From CAZVPF01 sp964628195 (lineage in GTDB: Bacteria; Planctomycetota; Phycisphaerae; Sedimentisphaerales; Anaerohalosphaeraceae), in NCBI GenBank assembly GCA_964628195.1, contig CAZVPF010000013.1:1-64000 (forward strand): a stretch of 64,000 bases of DNA. The letters run 5' to 3'. Positions 9,286 through 17,930 of this stretch are shown piece by piece; the first letter of the stretch is position 1; the number at the start of each line of letters is the position of its first letter. Under the pieces are notes generated by a model. The model searched no databases. It was not told the origin of the DNA and was given only the letters and a program-made list of their open reading frames with translations. Made by a program: the position numbers and the translations under genes.

Positions 9286-12200
9286 TCAAAATATCTTCGT
9301 AGTATTTTTCTTTAATTCATTAAGTTTATATGTCACACATGTAACCCCAAAATCCGGCTCCTGATTGAAAGGACTGCGAATGTAATGACAATCTGTGCTT
9401 TCGCCATCCACTTCCACGACCGCTAAAATAAAATCATCGGGTTTATTTAATGCCGTCAGAATCTCATTTTTGGTTACAGTAACTGTGTTTGCTCCTTTTA
9501 CCCGGCTCTTGACCTCAATAAATCTTAGTTTTCCCGGTTCATCGATCACACGGGATTCAATATCATACCCGCAATTCTCTTTACTCACATCTCGCGGCTC
9601 ATAACCCAGCTGTCTTTCAATTTCCATGATTTTCTGCATCCCAATCTTCTCGATCTCCGAGGTGTTTTTTGAGAATGTGTCGGGTTGTAAATGCCCCTCC
9701 AGCTTTTTTATCAAGCCGATTGGAATGACCATCGCCCCGCCGAGCACGTTGGGAGGCAACGGAGAAATCTTTCGCTGCAGTTGAAGTTCTTTCTCTCGTT
9801 TTTCAAGGCGTGCGGTTAAGCTATCTGCTCTCATTTTCGCTTTGGTTGAATTCAATTTCGCATTCACTTTGCCCGCCGCTTCCTGTTCGGCCAGCGTGGT
9901 GGCCCTGTGATCCCAATGACTGATTTCAGCAGTCAATCGCTTTTTGACTGCTGATAACGTTTTGTCAATCAAAGATTCCTTTCGATCTTTTATCTCTTCC
10001 AAATGTGAAGGAACAATATTCGTTATCGCATATTCCATGACTTTCTCTTCGATATCTTTTGAAAGCCACGCGGGACATCCAACTTGATCGAGATGTTCTT
10101 TTTCCTCCTCAGCAGGTGATCTATAATCCAGATAAGGTGCGTAACCTGCATTTGTCACATTATATTGTTCATTGATTTCAACAAACTGCATCTGCCGGGA
10201 AATCACTCTTCTCGAACCATCCGGATTTATTTGCGCGTCTTGAATAGTATGTTCCAAATACATTAAGGCTCGAATGTCTTCACCGTCATCGAGTTCATCA
10301 ATAAGAACCGTTCCTCTTTTCATCAAATCCTGATATTTTTCGAGGACAATATCGATAATTGAATTAAGTAATGGATGCCCTGGACATACAAACTCTGCCA
10401 GAGGTTTGCCTGGGACGCTGACTAATTCTTTCTCAAAAGTAATCCGTTCATATTTTATGAGTACAGGATGCCTAAGGCCAATCATCCTGTCACGACTTCG
10501 TATTTGTGCCGGCACATTTTTAATCTCATATCTCTTCGGCTCTCTTTCCTGGATAGTGCCTCCGAGCTCTTCAAAGGCCTTCAGGAAAAAAGAGGCAATA
10601 AAATGAGGCTGAAGTCTTCTGGCCTCTATTCGTTCCATCTCTTCACGTATCTTCCGCACTTTTGATGCATCCATTGAATCTTTCGCAAGTGAGCGATCCT
10701 CAATAAGCTCTCTTAGATTATCAGGGTCTACTGCATGCTCAATCACCTCGTCCAGTTTATTACGAACCTCCGGCTGATCTCCATAACGAATTGCTTCGAT
10801 CAGTAATTTTCGTAAAGGTTTATTCCCAAAATCTAGTTTCCCAAGAACATCAAATACTTTCCCTCCAAGAGATTCTCTCTCCTGATCCAGTTTTTGAAGC
10901 AGGCGCTGAAATACCTGGCCTTCCCGTGTCTCTGCGGCAACAAGATTCCAGCAATGGCATACTTCTGTTTGTCCAATACGGTGAATTCGACCAAAACGCT
11001 GTTCAAGCCGGTTAGGATTCCAAGGCAAGTCATAATTTACCATCAAGTGTGAGCGTTGTAAATTAATACCCTCACTGGCAGCATCCGTTGCAACCAAAAC
11101 CTCTACATCTTTGTCCTGTTTGAACATCTCTTCTGCATTACGTCTTTGCTCCCGTCCCATACCACCGTATATTGTAACAACCGATTCTGAACGGCCCAGC
11201 AATCCAGTAATCTTTTTAACCAAATAATGCAAAGTATCTTTGTGCTCAGTAAATAGGATCAGTTTTCTTCTATGGCCATGTGCATCGAACATTTCTGATT
11301 GTTCCTGAAGAATGCTCGACAGCTCATCCCATTTCTTATCTGATCCTGATTGTTTTACTTTTAAAGCCAATTCAACCAGGTCTTTTAGAATCGCTATTTC
11401 TGCCTTTAACTCCGCAATAGTTTGCGCGGCGGTAGCTCGATCAACCAGGGACTCTTCTGCTTTCTCAATTTCTTCCTCTGGAGCATCTTCCAGATCCTCC
11501 AAGTCATCTTCTGAATACAATGGAGTATCTTTTTCCCAAGCTACTTGGACCTCTGTTCCCCGTTTGACAAGCTCTTCTTCTCTAAGCCTATTTTCAAGTT
11601 TTTCTTTCCTGCGTTTTAGTGACTGAAATATTGCTTCAGGAGATGAGGCTAATCGACGCTGAAGAATGGTTAAGGCAAAACCAACTGTACCCTTGCGACC
11701 ATCATTTTCTAATGCATCTGCGCGATTAAATTCCTCTTTGACGTATTCTGTAACGTGAGCATAGAGTTCCGCTTCAGCATCTGACAATTTATAGCCTTTT
11801 GTATAGGCTATTCGTTCCGGGAAAAGCGGCTTTCCGTCGAATTTGACTAAATCCTCCTTCACCATCCGCCTCATCATGTCAGACACATCTGCTGTGTGTA
11901 CACCGTCACGAAAACGCCCCTCAAATCGATCGCCGTCAAGCAGTGACATGAAAAGCTGAAAATCCTCCTCTTTTCCATTGTGAGGAGTTGCAGTTAACAA
12001 CAAAAAATGTCGAGTCAAAGAAGAAAGCAATTGGCCCAAACGATGGCGTTTTGTATACTTAACTTCACCTCCAAAAAAAGATGCACTCATCTTATGTGCT
12101 TCATCACATATTACCATATCCCAATCTGTAGCATTTAATTTTTGCTGTACATCTTCGTTACGGCTTAATTTATCCAAACGGCAAAGGACAAAAGGATTTT

Positions 12201-12792
12201 CATTAAACCAGTTACCGGTTCGGGCAGCTTCATAATTGTCATTTGTCATAATTTCAAAATGAAGATGAAACTTTTCGTCCAATTCGTCTTGCCATTGCAT
12301 TACCAGATTTCCTGGACAAACAATCAGACAACGCGCTAAATCCCCCCTTGCAATAAGCTCTTTCAGCAAAAGTCCAGCCATAATTGTTTTGCCAGCACCT
12401 GGATCATCTGCCAGCAAGAAACGTAAGGGCTGTCTGGGTAGCATTGAGCTATAAACCGCTGTAATCTGGTGCGGTAAAGGTTCAACTAAAGAGGTATGGA
12501 CGGCAAGATGAGGGTCAAAAAGATAGGCTAGGTGTATCCTTCTGGCTTCAAAGACTAATTTGAATGAATCACCACAACCATCAAAACTCCATGGTCTGCC
12601 TAATTTCACAATTTCAAGCTCTGATTCACGAGACCTGTAAATAAGCTCGTCCCCCAACCTGCCTGAATTGTCTCTATAAATAATTGTAATTACATCGGGC
12701 CCATTCCTCGTCACCTCGATTGTTTCCACAACTTGATTCGGTGAAACACCTCTTAAAAAAGTTCCTTTAGTGATCTGTTCCAGTTTTATCAT
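9286..12792 (-). CDS. SNF2-family helicase with C-terminal DUF3883 nuclease-like domain
   Basis: A 1168-residue protein with a full SF2/SNF2 motor: Walker A DDPGAGKT (129-136), DEAH box (230-233, MVICDEAHKMS), motif III LLTATPHNG, and the helicase C domain with GINLQRSHLMVNYDLPW and RLEQRFGRIHRIGQ. This resembles RapA/DrmD-type helicases of defence loci. A charged coiled-coil insertion lies around residues 380-480. The last ~130 residues form a DUF3883 domain with GYDIES then RFIEVKSR, a PD-(D/E)XK-like pattern suggesting nuclease or DNA-end binding. It is the first gene of the operon with the GTPase and DUF1156 fragment. Base composition looks AT-richer than the V-ATPase genes to the right, consistent with transfer. 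A DNA-translocating defence effector is inferred from family and neighbours. Confidence 0.88.
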   Translation of the reverse strand: MIKLEQITKGTFLRGVSPNQVVETIEVTRNGPDVITIIYRDNSGRLGDELIYRSRESELEIVKLGRPWSFDGCGDSFKLVFEARRIHLAYLFDPHLAVHTSLVEPLPHQITAVYSSMLPRQPLRFLLADDPGAGKTIMAGLLLKELIARGDLARCLIVCPGNLVMQWQDELDEKFHLHFEIMTNDNYEAARTGNWFNENPFVLCRLDKLSRNEDVQQKLNATDWDMVICDEAHKMSASFFGGEVKYTKRHRLGQLLSSLTRHFLLLTATPHNGKEEDFQLFMSLLDGDRFEGRFRDGVHTADVSDMMRRMVKEDLVKFDGKPLFPERIAYTKGYKLSDAEAELYAHVTEYVKEEFNRADALENDGRKGTVGFALTILQRRLASSPEAIFQSLKRRKEKLENRLREEELVKRGTEVQVAWEKDTPLYSEDDLEDLEDAPEEEIEKAEESLVDRATAAQTIAELKAEIAILKDLVELALKVKQSGSDKKWDELSSILQEQSEMFDAHGHRRKLILFTEHKDTLHYLVKKITGLLGRSESVVTIYGGMGREQRRNAEEMFKQDKDVEVLVATDAASEGINLQRSHLMVNYDLPWNPNRLEQRFGRIHRIGQTEVCHCWNLVAAETREGQVFQRLLQKLDQERESLGGKVFDVLGKLDFGNKPLRKLLIEAIRYGDQPEVRNKLDEVIEHAVDPDNLRELIEDRSLAKDSMDASKVRKIREEMERIEARRLQPHFIASFFLKAFEELGGTIQEREPKRYEIKNVPAQIRSRDRMIGLRHPVLIKYERITFEKELVSVPGKPLAEFVCPGHPLLNSIIDIVLEKYQDLMKRGTVLIDELDDGEDIRALMYLEHTIQDAQINPDGSRRVISRQMQFVEINEQYNVTNAGYAPYLDYRSPAEEEKEHLDQVGCPAWLSKDIEEKVMEYAITNIVPSHLEEIKDRKESLIDKTLSAVKKRLTAEISHWDHRATTLAEQEAAGKVNAKLNSTKAKMRADSLTARLEKREKELQLQRKISPLPPNVLGGAMVIPIGLIKKLEGHLQPDTFSKNTSEIEKIGMQKIMEIERQLGYEPRDVSKENCGYDIESRVIDEPGKLRFIEVKSRVKGANTVTVTKNEILTALNKPDDFILAVVEVDGESTDCHYIRSPFNQEPDFGVTCVTYKLNELKKNTTKIF

Positions 12793-13295
12793 CTCAAAAA
12801 CCTCGACAAAATTCTGGTCAAAGAAATTTTTAGAAAAGAAACGAATAAAAAACCTACATTGAGAAAAGCTATTGCCTCCAAGAACATACTCTTCGCATTT
12901 AGTACTTAATGTGACGAAAAACCTTCCTGAATTGAAGAATTTTACGCCATCAATGCTTAAACCAACGAATCGCCGACCACAGATATCTGTTTTCTAAAAT
13001 ATTCCCTTCATCAACCAAAAAATTCCTATTCTGCTGGGTCCTTGATTATTGTGCCATTTTTCACTGTTTTTGCAAGAAAAATTATATATCGATTCTCAGA
13101 TATTGATCAGATTCTGACGAGCTGAAGCGATAATATCTCCACCGCTATTATTCACGACATCGCATCAAGATAAATAACTGGAGTCTAAAAAAATATTTTA
13201 GAAATTATTGTGGCGTGAGTTTCGGACATTGTAAATCTATAATCTTGGGCCCGCATTGTGATTAGGTTTATGGGATAATATATTATCTTTCTTTT
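12793..13295. other. AT-rich intergenic region inside the island
   Basis: About 500 bp between the divergently placed start of the helicase and the end of the integrase gene. I see no convincing ORF, tRNA or repeat. It probably holds the promoter of the helicase operon (reading leftward from about 12800-12950), but I could not pick a clear -35/-10 pair. No insertion-sequence ends were visible. Confidence 0.5.
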
Positions 13296-14537
13296 TCATC
13301 CTACTTTTCCGATTACCTCAACAGCTTTCTCATGATCCATTTCAGCATAAATCTCTGTCACTACTGGAGATGTATGTCCCAGAATAATTCGGGCAGTCTC
13401 AAGGCCAAATTCTTTCCGAAGGTAAGTTGCTGCATTATGCCGAAGCTGGTGCGGGTGCCAGTGCTGCCTGGGTTTCCATTTCTTGAATTCCTCACGGCTC
13501 ATTCCCTTCGGGCGGTATGCTTTCTTTATTGCCTTAGTAATCGCATGGCCGTAACTGGACGCAGTATAATGACTGCCCGGCTTCCTTTGCGGATTTAGCT
13601 TAATGTTCGTGCCCGGCCGGTTGCCCCATTCCAGCCGAGTCTTCCTCTTGCAGAATTCTTCTTTCCGCCGGTTTTCCTCCGCTTCTGCGGGCGAGAACAA
13701 GTAATCTTTTCTATCGCGATTTACGAGCCAGGGCCGCAATATAGCCTGTGCCTTAGGCCCAAACAAAACAACGCGTTCCTTGCCCTGGTGTGCCGTCTTA
13801 TGCGTAGCCGGTTTATACACCCAAACCTTGCCTGCGGTATCTATATCAACCGGCCTCATTATCACAAGCTCCCCGCTCCGCGCACCGGTAAGCTGCTGCA
13901 GTTGCACCATTGCCCAAATCTGCGGAGAAACATACGGTTCGATTGCATCGATATGCTCCTGCGGCACGGGCTTTACCGGCTCTGATTCCCGCGCCGAACT
14001 TCTGCCTTTTTTCAAACCCGACACTGTCTGCAGGTTCTGATATATACTTCCGGGCAGTATTTCCTGCTCGGCGGACCAGCGGAACATCCGCTTTATCCGC
14101 CCTACCATTTTATTGACATTTGTCCTGCACCAGCCTTTGGCAATCATATTCTTTCGCACCGCAATCAATGACCGCGGCCCGAACTCAACGGCATTACTGT
14201 AACCGTACAATTCCTTCAACGGCCTCATCGCCTGGCGGATATTGCTCTGCTCATATGTCGAACTGCCGTCGGGCCGGACATAATATTCCTGAACATGGTC
14301 CCAGTATCGGGCGATCACCTCAGCGATAGTAACTTCCTGCTGCAGGGCATCAGTTTGCATACCGCCGGAAATCCATTCGGCGATTGTGCGGTTGTAGTTC
14401 TGCTCGGTTTCCTCCTCGCCGTACGGGCCGAAATATACTGCCTTTCCGCCGAGTACGGCATAACCCTGGCCTGACGCTTTGTGGTGGCGAAGTTTGGGAA
14501 TTCTTTTCGGTTTTCTTGATTTGATTTTCACAGTCAC
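13296..14537 (-). CDS. Tyrosine-family site-specific integrase
   Basis: A 413-residue phage-type integrase. The catalytic residues are in place: Arg220 (LTGARSGELVIMR), HQLR (His363, Arg366), His388 (LGHTS) and nucleophile Tyr397 (VTEIYAEMD). The N-terminal ~180 residues contain a SAM-like core-binding domain. The basic, glycine-rich leader with AVYFGPYGEEE resembles integrases from planctomycete genomes. The start is GTG 14537 with an AAAGGA ribosome site upstream. The gene reads away from tRNA-Asn, whose 3' end lies 110 bp upstream, the classic layout of an integrase next to its tRNA attachment site. It is intact and probably mobilised the CRISPR/helicase island; the far att copy is outside the window. 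Confidence 0.93.
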   Translation of the reverse strand: MTVKIKSRKPKRIPKLRHHKASGQGYAVLGGKAVYFGPYGEEETEQNYNRTIAEWISGGMQTDALQQEVTIAEVIARYWDHVQEYYVRPDGSSTYEQSNIRQAMRPLKELYGYSNAVEFGPRSLIAVRKNMIAKGWCRTNVNKMVGRIKRMFRWSAEQEILPGSIYQNLQTVSGLKKGRSSARESEPVKPVPQEHIDAIEPYVSPQIWAMVQLQQLTGARSGELVIMRPVDIDTAGKVWVYKPATHKTAHQGKERVVLFGPKAQAILRPWLVNRDRKDYLFSPAEAEENRRKEEFCKRKTRLEWGNRPGTNIKLNPQRKPGSHYTASSYGHAITKAIKKAYRPKGMSREEFKKWKPRQHWHPHQLRHNAATYLRKEFGLETARIILGHTSPVVTEIYAEMDHEKAVEVIGKVG

Positions 14538-14604
14538 GACTTTTTCCTTTCAAAAAAGAGTAGTTATACTTCTTTAAAAAAGGGTTTAAGCCGCTCTGCG
14601 ATTC

Positions 14605-14720
14605 AGGCAGGTTGCCGTAACTTACGACCTCGGCGAAACTTACAAAACTCCCCGAGTAGGGCTCGAACCTACGACCTAGCGGTTAACAGCCGCTCGCTCT
14701 ACCAATTGAGCTATCGGGGA
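14605..14720. other. Probable integrative attachment region at tRNA-Asn
   Basis: The 3' end of tRNA-Asn faces the integrase. A partial echo of tRNA sequence lies just beyond the gene: AACTTACGACCT near 14620 versus AACCTACGACCT inside the tRNA (about 14666-14677), 11 of 12 matching. This may be scar sequence from past integration. I found no complete duplicate of the tRNA 3' end in the window, so the site is inferred from position and the short echo. Confidence 0.4.
14648..14720 (-). tRNA. tRNA-Asn (anticodon GUU)
   Basis: The 73-nt minus-strand sequence folds as a full cloverleaf: acceptor TCCCCGA/TCGGGGA with discriminator G, D arm from TAGCTCAATTGGTAGAGC, anticodon loop CTGTTAA giving anticodon GUU, and T arm GTAGGTTCGAGCCCTAC. 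CCA is not encoded. A promoter lies directly upstream (14737-14766). Confidence 0.96.
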
Positions 14721-14736
14721 AAACTCAATAAAAAAT

Positions 14737-14766
14737 ATATTATCCATAATCTGCAATATTTGTCAA
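14737..14766 (-). promoter_or_regulatory. Promoter of tRNA-Asn
   Basis: On the minus strand TTGACA (14766-14761) is followed after 18 nt by TAATAT (14742-14737), about 17 nt before the tRNA 5' end at 14720. The -35 is perfect and the -10 matches 4 of 6. Confidence 0.65.
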
Positions 14767-14813
14767 GGGCCGGGGTAAAAAATTAGCGACAAGAACAAAA
14801 AAATCATAAAGTG

Positions 14814-14842
14814 TGGACAAATACGGGCTGATTTAGTAATAT
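14814..14842 (+). promoter_or_regulatory. Candidate promoter for the kinase/phosphatase pair
   Basis: TGGACA (14814-14819), 17 nt, TAATAT (14837-14842), about 74 nt before the kinase ATG. It has five of six and four of six matches to sigma-70 consensus, and no competing gene lies between. Confidence 0.45.
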
Positions 14843-14915
14843 AGAACATCGGGCTTTTGATCCCTGCCCGATTGTATTAATTGTAGAGGCTAAATATACA
14901 TTATAGGACCTTTGC

Positions 14916-15767
14916 ATGCCTAAACAAATGCTTGATATTGATGGATTTACGATAATTAAACGTCTCGGCGTAGGCGCAAGGACAACAATTTACCTTGCCC
15001 GGGACGACATGACCAAAGAGACGGTCGCGCTGAAACGGGCCGTTATCGAGAGCGATGAGGACATGCGCATTGTCGAGCAAATCGAGACAGAATACAAAGT
15101 CTCGCGACAGATAGACCATAATTATGTCCGAAAATGCAAAAAAATCTCAAAAAAGCGTAAAATGCTCCGGTGCAGCGAGGTTTTGCTTTCCATGGAGCTA
15201 TTCGACGGAACCAGCCTTGAAGATGCAAAATCCCTGTCGCTCGGCGATGTTCTGCTTATCTTCCGCATGGTCGCTACCGGCCTTAACGCTATGCATCAGC
15301 AGGGCTGGGTTCACTGCGATATCAAACCCAACAACATCCTAATCAGTCCTGAGGGCGCAATTAAAATAATCGACCTCGGCCAGAGCTGCCGAATCGGGGA
15401 CATCAAGAAACGCATCCAGGGCACGCCGGATTACATAGCCCCTGAACAGGTCAAGCGGGAGCCCATCGGGCACCGCACAGATATATTCAACCTCGGCGCG
15501 ACAATGTACTGGGCTCTTACGGGTAAAAACGTACCTACGCTGATCCCGCAAAAAACCGGTTACGGCATGCCCACCATCCAGGTCAAAGAATTCAAACAGC
15601 CCCATGAGCTTCACCAGCGTATACCACGGGGCGTCTCGGACATAGTAATGCAATGCGTAGCCGAAAGACCGGGCGACCGCCCGGCCAGCATGTCCGAACT
15701 TATCACAAGATTCGATGTTCAAATAAGAAAAATATTCGGAAAAAGAAGTGCCAGAAACAGCAACTGA
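14916..15767 (+). CDS. Soluble Hanks-type Ser/Thr protein kinase
   Basis: A 283-residue protein that is essentially one kinase domain: glycine loop RLGVGARTTIY (17-27), ATP-binding Lys40 (VALKRA), catalytic loop HCDIKPNN (Asp135, Asn140), metal site DLG (153-155, in place of DFG) and the APE motif (176-178, YIAPEQ). HRD is HCD, placing it in the non-RD group that usually needs no activation-loop phosphorylation. No transmembrane segment or PASTA/TPR extension is present. The downstream phosphatase begins 20 nt before this stop, so the two are coupled, which suggests an on/off pair on shared substrates. The substrate is not identifiable from sequence. Confidence 0.9.
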   Translation: MPKQMLDIDGFTIIKRLGVGARTTIYLARDDMTKETVALKRAVIESDEDMRIVEQIETEYKVSRQIDHNYVRKCKKISKKRKMLRCSEVLLSMELFDGTSLEDAKSLSLGDVLLIFRMVATGLNAMHQQGWVHCDIKPNNILISPEGAIKIIDLGQSCRIGDIKKRIQGTPDYIAPEQVKREPIGHRTDIFNLGATMYWALTGKNVPTLIPQKTGYGMPTIQVKEFKQPHELHQRIPRGVSDIVMQCVAERPGDRPASMSELITRFDVQIRKIFGKRSARNSN

Positions 15768-16608
15768 AAAAACCGTCGAGCTTTTCGCCCTTGCCGCAGA
15801 GGCTAATTTCAACGACAAGTATCGAAAAGGAAATCTTATCGAACTGCCCGAAAAAGGCGATGTCGTTGTAACAGGCGATATACACGGTCATCGAAGAAAT
15901 TTCGAGCGGATAGTGTCATACTGCGACCTCGAAGCGAACCCGGAAAGGCACCTTGTATTGCAGGAGATAATACACGGCGGCCCGCAGGACGGGCAGGGAG
16001 GCTGTCTTTCGTACCAGCTTCTTTTCGATGTGCTCCGATTCAAGCTGCAATATCCCGACCGGGTGCATATCATTATGAGCAACCATGATACGGCATGTAT
16101 ATGCAAAAGCAATGTAGCAAAAAACGGGCAGGAAATGAACCGCTCGATGCGAAAAGCCATGCACAAGGAATTCGGGGACAGCTTTGAGCAAGTCGACGAT
16201 GCGCTACGGGACTGCCTGATATCCGAACCCCTGGCGGTACGAACTGCCAACGGTTTGTGGATATCTCATTCGCTTCCCGCAGACCGCTTTATAGACGTAT
16301 TCGACATGACGGTTTTCAGCAAGGAGCTTAACGTTGAAGACCTGATAAGGCCGGGCTCTGCATACCTGCTGACCTGGGGCAGGCGGCAGTCGGAAGAAGG
16401 CATCGAAAAACTGGCAGAACTGTTCAAGGCCAACATGTTCATACTCGGCCATCAGCCGCAGGAAAACGGCTGGACAAAGATCGGTCAAAGGCTGATAATC
16501 ATCGCATCCGAGCATAATCACGGCTGCCTGGTTCGCTTTGACCTGTCGAAAAATTACTCAATGACTGAAATGACCGAAAACATAGTCAGGCTCGCATCGA
16601 TTGGCTGA
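15748..16608 (+). CDS. PPP-type metallophosphoesterase, probable protein phosphatase
   Basis: A 286-residue calcineurin-like phosphoesterase. Metal-ligand motifs are GDIHGH (43-48, canonical GDxHG), HGGPQDGQGG (a divergent GDxVDRG) and SNHD (111-114, variant of GNHD), with a late ILGHQP histidine block. The divergent second motif lacks the usual Asp-Arg, so catalytic competence deserves testing. It starts at GTG 15748, overlapping the kinase by 20 nt. The pairing with a kinase supports a Ser/Thr phosphatase role rather than a nucleotide phosphodiesterase, but that is inference. Confidence 0.8.
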   Translation: MPETATEKTVELFALAAEANFNDKYRKGNLIELPEKGDVVVTGDIHGHRRNFERIVSYCDLEANPERHLVLQEIIHGGPQDGQGGCLSYQLLFDVLRFKLQYPDRVHIIMSNHDTACICKSNVAKNGQEMNRSMRKAMHKEFGDSFEQVDDALRDCLISEPLAVRTANGLWISHSLPADRFIDVFDMTVFSKELNVEDLIRPGSAYLLTWGRRQSEEGIEKLAELFKANMFILGHQPQENGWTKIGQRLIIIASEHNHGCLVRFDLSKNYSMTEMTENIVRLASIG

Positions 16609-16653
16609 AAGTGACACAAGCTCATATTCCTAACAATAACTAAGGATTGAATT

Positions 16654-17892
16654 TTGTTCTGGGAAATATACACTTACATAGCCGGCCTGACGCTCTTTAC
16701 CCAGGCTGTCTTCATCATCCAGGCCTTCAATAACTACCGCTACGCAAAAAACGAGATAATCAAAAAACGCAAAACGACCGGACCCAAAACACTGCTGACC
16801 GTTCCGTGCAAGGGCACCGAGCCAACATTTGAAAAAAACATCCGCTCTTTCTTCGAGCTCGACTACGAAAACTACCTTCTGTGCTTCGTAGTACAGGAAA
16901 CCGAGGACCATGCTTACTTACAGCTTTGCAAACTCAAAAACGAGCTCGAAACCGCCTCTAAAGCCCTTGAGGTCCGGGTTCTCGTCGCAGGCCTTGCCTC
17001 GGGCTGCAGCCAGAAAATTCACAACCTTCTCTACTCATGCGAAAATGCTCCTGAGGACGTCGAGATATTCGCTTTCGCCGATTCCGACGCATGTATGAAA
17101 CCCGACTGGCTAAGCAGGCTCGTCTACCCGCTGCGAAAAACAAAGCGTGGAGCAACGACAGGATACCGCTGGTTCGTACCTTCCGAGAACAACCTTGCCT
17201 CGCTTGCCCTGTCAGCAATCAACGCCAAAGTCGCACAGCTCCTGGGCAACACCCATTTCAACCAGGCGTGGGGCGGATCAATGGCGATTCGCAAGGAAAC
17301 GTTCTACTCAACAGGACTCGATAAAATATGGCAAGGCGCGATCAGCGACGATCTGTGCCTTTCATGGGCGGTCAAAAAGGCCGGGCGAAAAGTGGTGTTC
17401 GTGCCGGGCTGCCTGGTGGCTTCTCATGAAAAAACAGACTGGCCCAAACTTTTTGAGTTCGCCCGAAGGCAGTTTATCATAACCCGAATAACAACACCCG
17501 GCACATGGTGGTTTGGTTTCCTTAGCAGCATATACGCTGTCGCCGGAGTCTGGGTCGGCCTGGCCATAGCTGCCTGGGCCGCGGTCGAGGGAAAAAGATT
17601 CACGTGGCTGTACGCCTTAGTACCTCTTCTGTTTCTTGCAGGCCAGCTTTACCGTGCAATACTCAGGCAAAATATGATAAAGCGAATACTGCCTGAAGAG
17701 ACAGAGAGTTGCAGAGTCGCCGCATTTGCCGATATCGCCGGAAATCTCGCCTGGTCATGGCTGATGCTGATACTGATCGCAAGCTCCGCACTGGGCAGGA
17801 AAATAACATGGAGGGGAATAACCTACAGGATAAAAAGCCCGACAGAGACCGAGATAATCCCGGATAAAACAGAAACTTCGGCTACAGGCTAA
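16654..17892 (+). CDS. Membrane glycosyltransferase, family 2/21 (ceramide glucosyltransferase-like)
   Basis: A 412-residue inner-membrane glycosyltransferase. It has an N-terminal anchor (about 5-25), a GT-A catalytic domain with the metal-binding FADSDAC motif, GGSMAIRKE, the catalytic DDLCLSW aspartates and a terminal FARRQF (in place of Q/RxxRW), then two or three C-terminal membrane spans (about 290-385). This layout matches GT21 ceramide glucosyltransferase and HpnI-like proteins, so the acceptor may be a lipid. The start is TTG 16654, with AAGGA 7 nt upstream; no better start lies nearby. It follows the phosphatase by 45 nt and may be cotranscribed. Confidence 0.82.
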   Translation: MFWEIYTYIAGLTLFTQAVFIIQAFNNYRYAKNEIIKKRKTTGPKTLLTVPCKGTEPTFEKNIRSFFELDYENYLLCFVVQETEDHAYLQLCKLKNELETASKALEVRVLVAGLASGCSQKIHNLLYSCENAPEDVEIFAFADSDACMKPDWLSRLVYPLRKTKRGATTGYRWFVPSENNLASLALSAINAKVAQLLGNTHFNQAWGGSMAIRKETFYSTGLDKIWQGAISDDLCLSWAVKKAGRKVVFVPGCLVASHEKTDWPKLFEFARRQFIITRITTPGTWWFGFLSSIYAVAGVWVGLAIAAWAAVEGKRFTWLYALVPLLFLAGQLYRAILRQNMIKRILPEETESCRVAAFADIAGNLAWSWLMLILIASSALGRKITWRGITYRIKSPTETEIIPDKTETSATG

Positions 17893-17930
17893 AAACACTT
17901 TCAGCGGCTTGGCAAATATCGCAAGACTCT

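Noticed and set aside
9395..11626. Plus-strand ORFs of 60-105 codons inside the helicase region.
   Set aside because: They are antisense frames of the helicase gene without ribosome sites.
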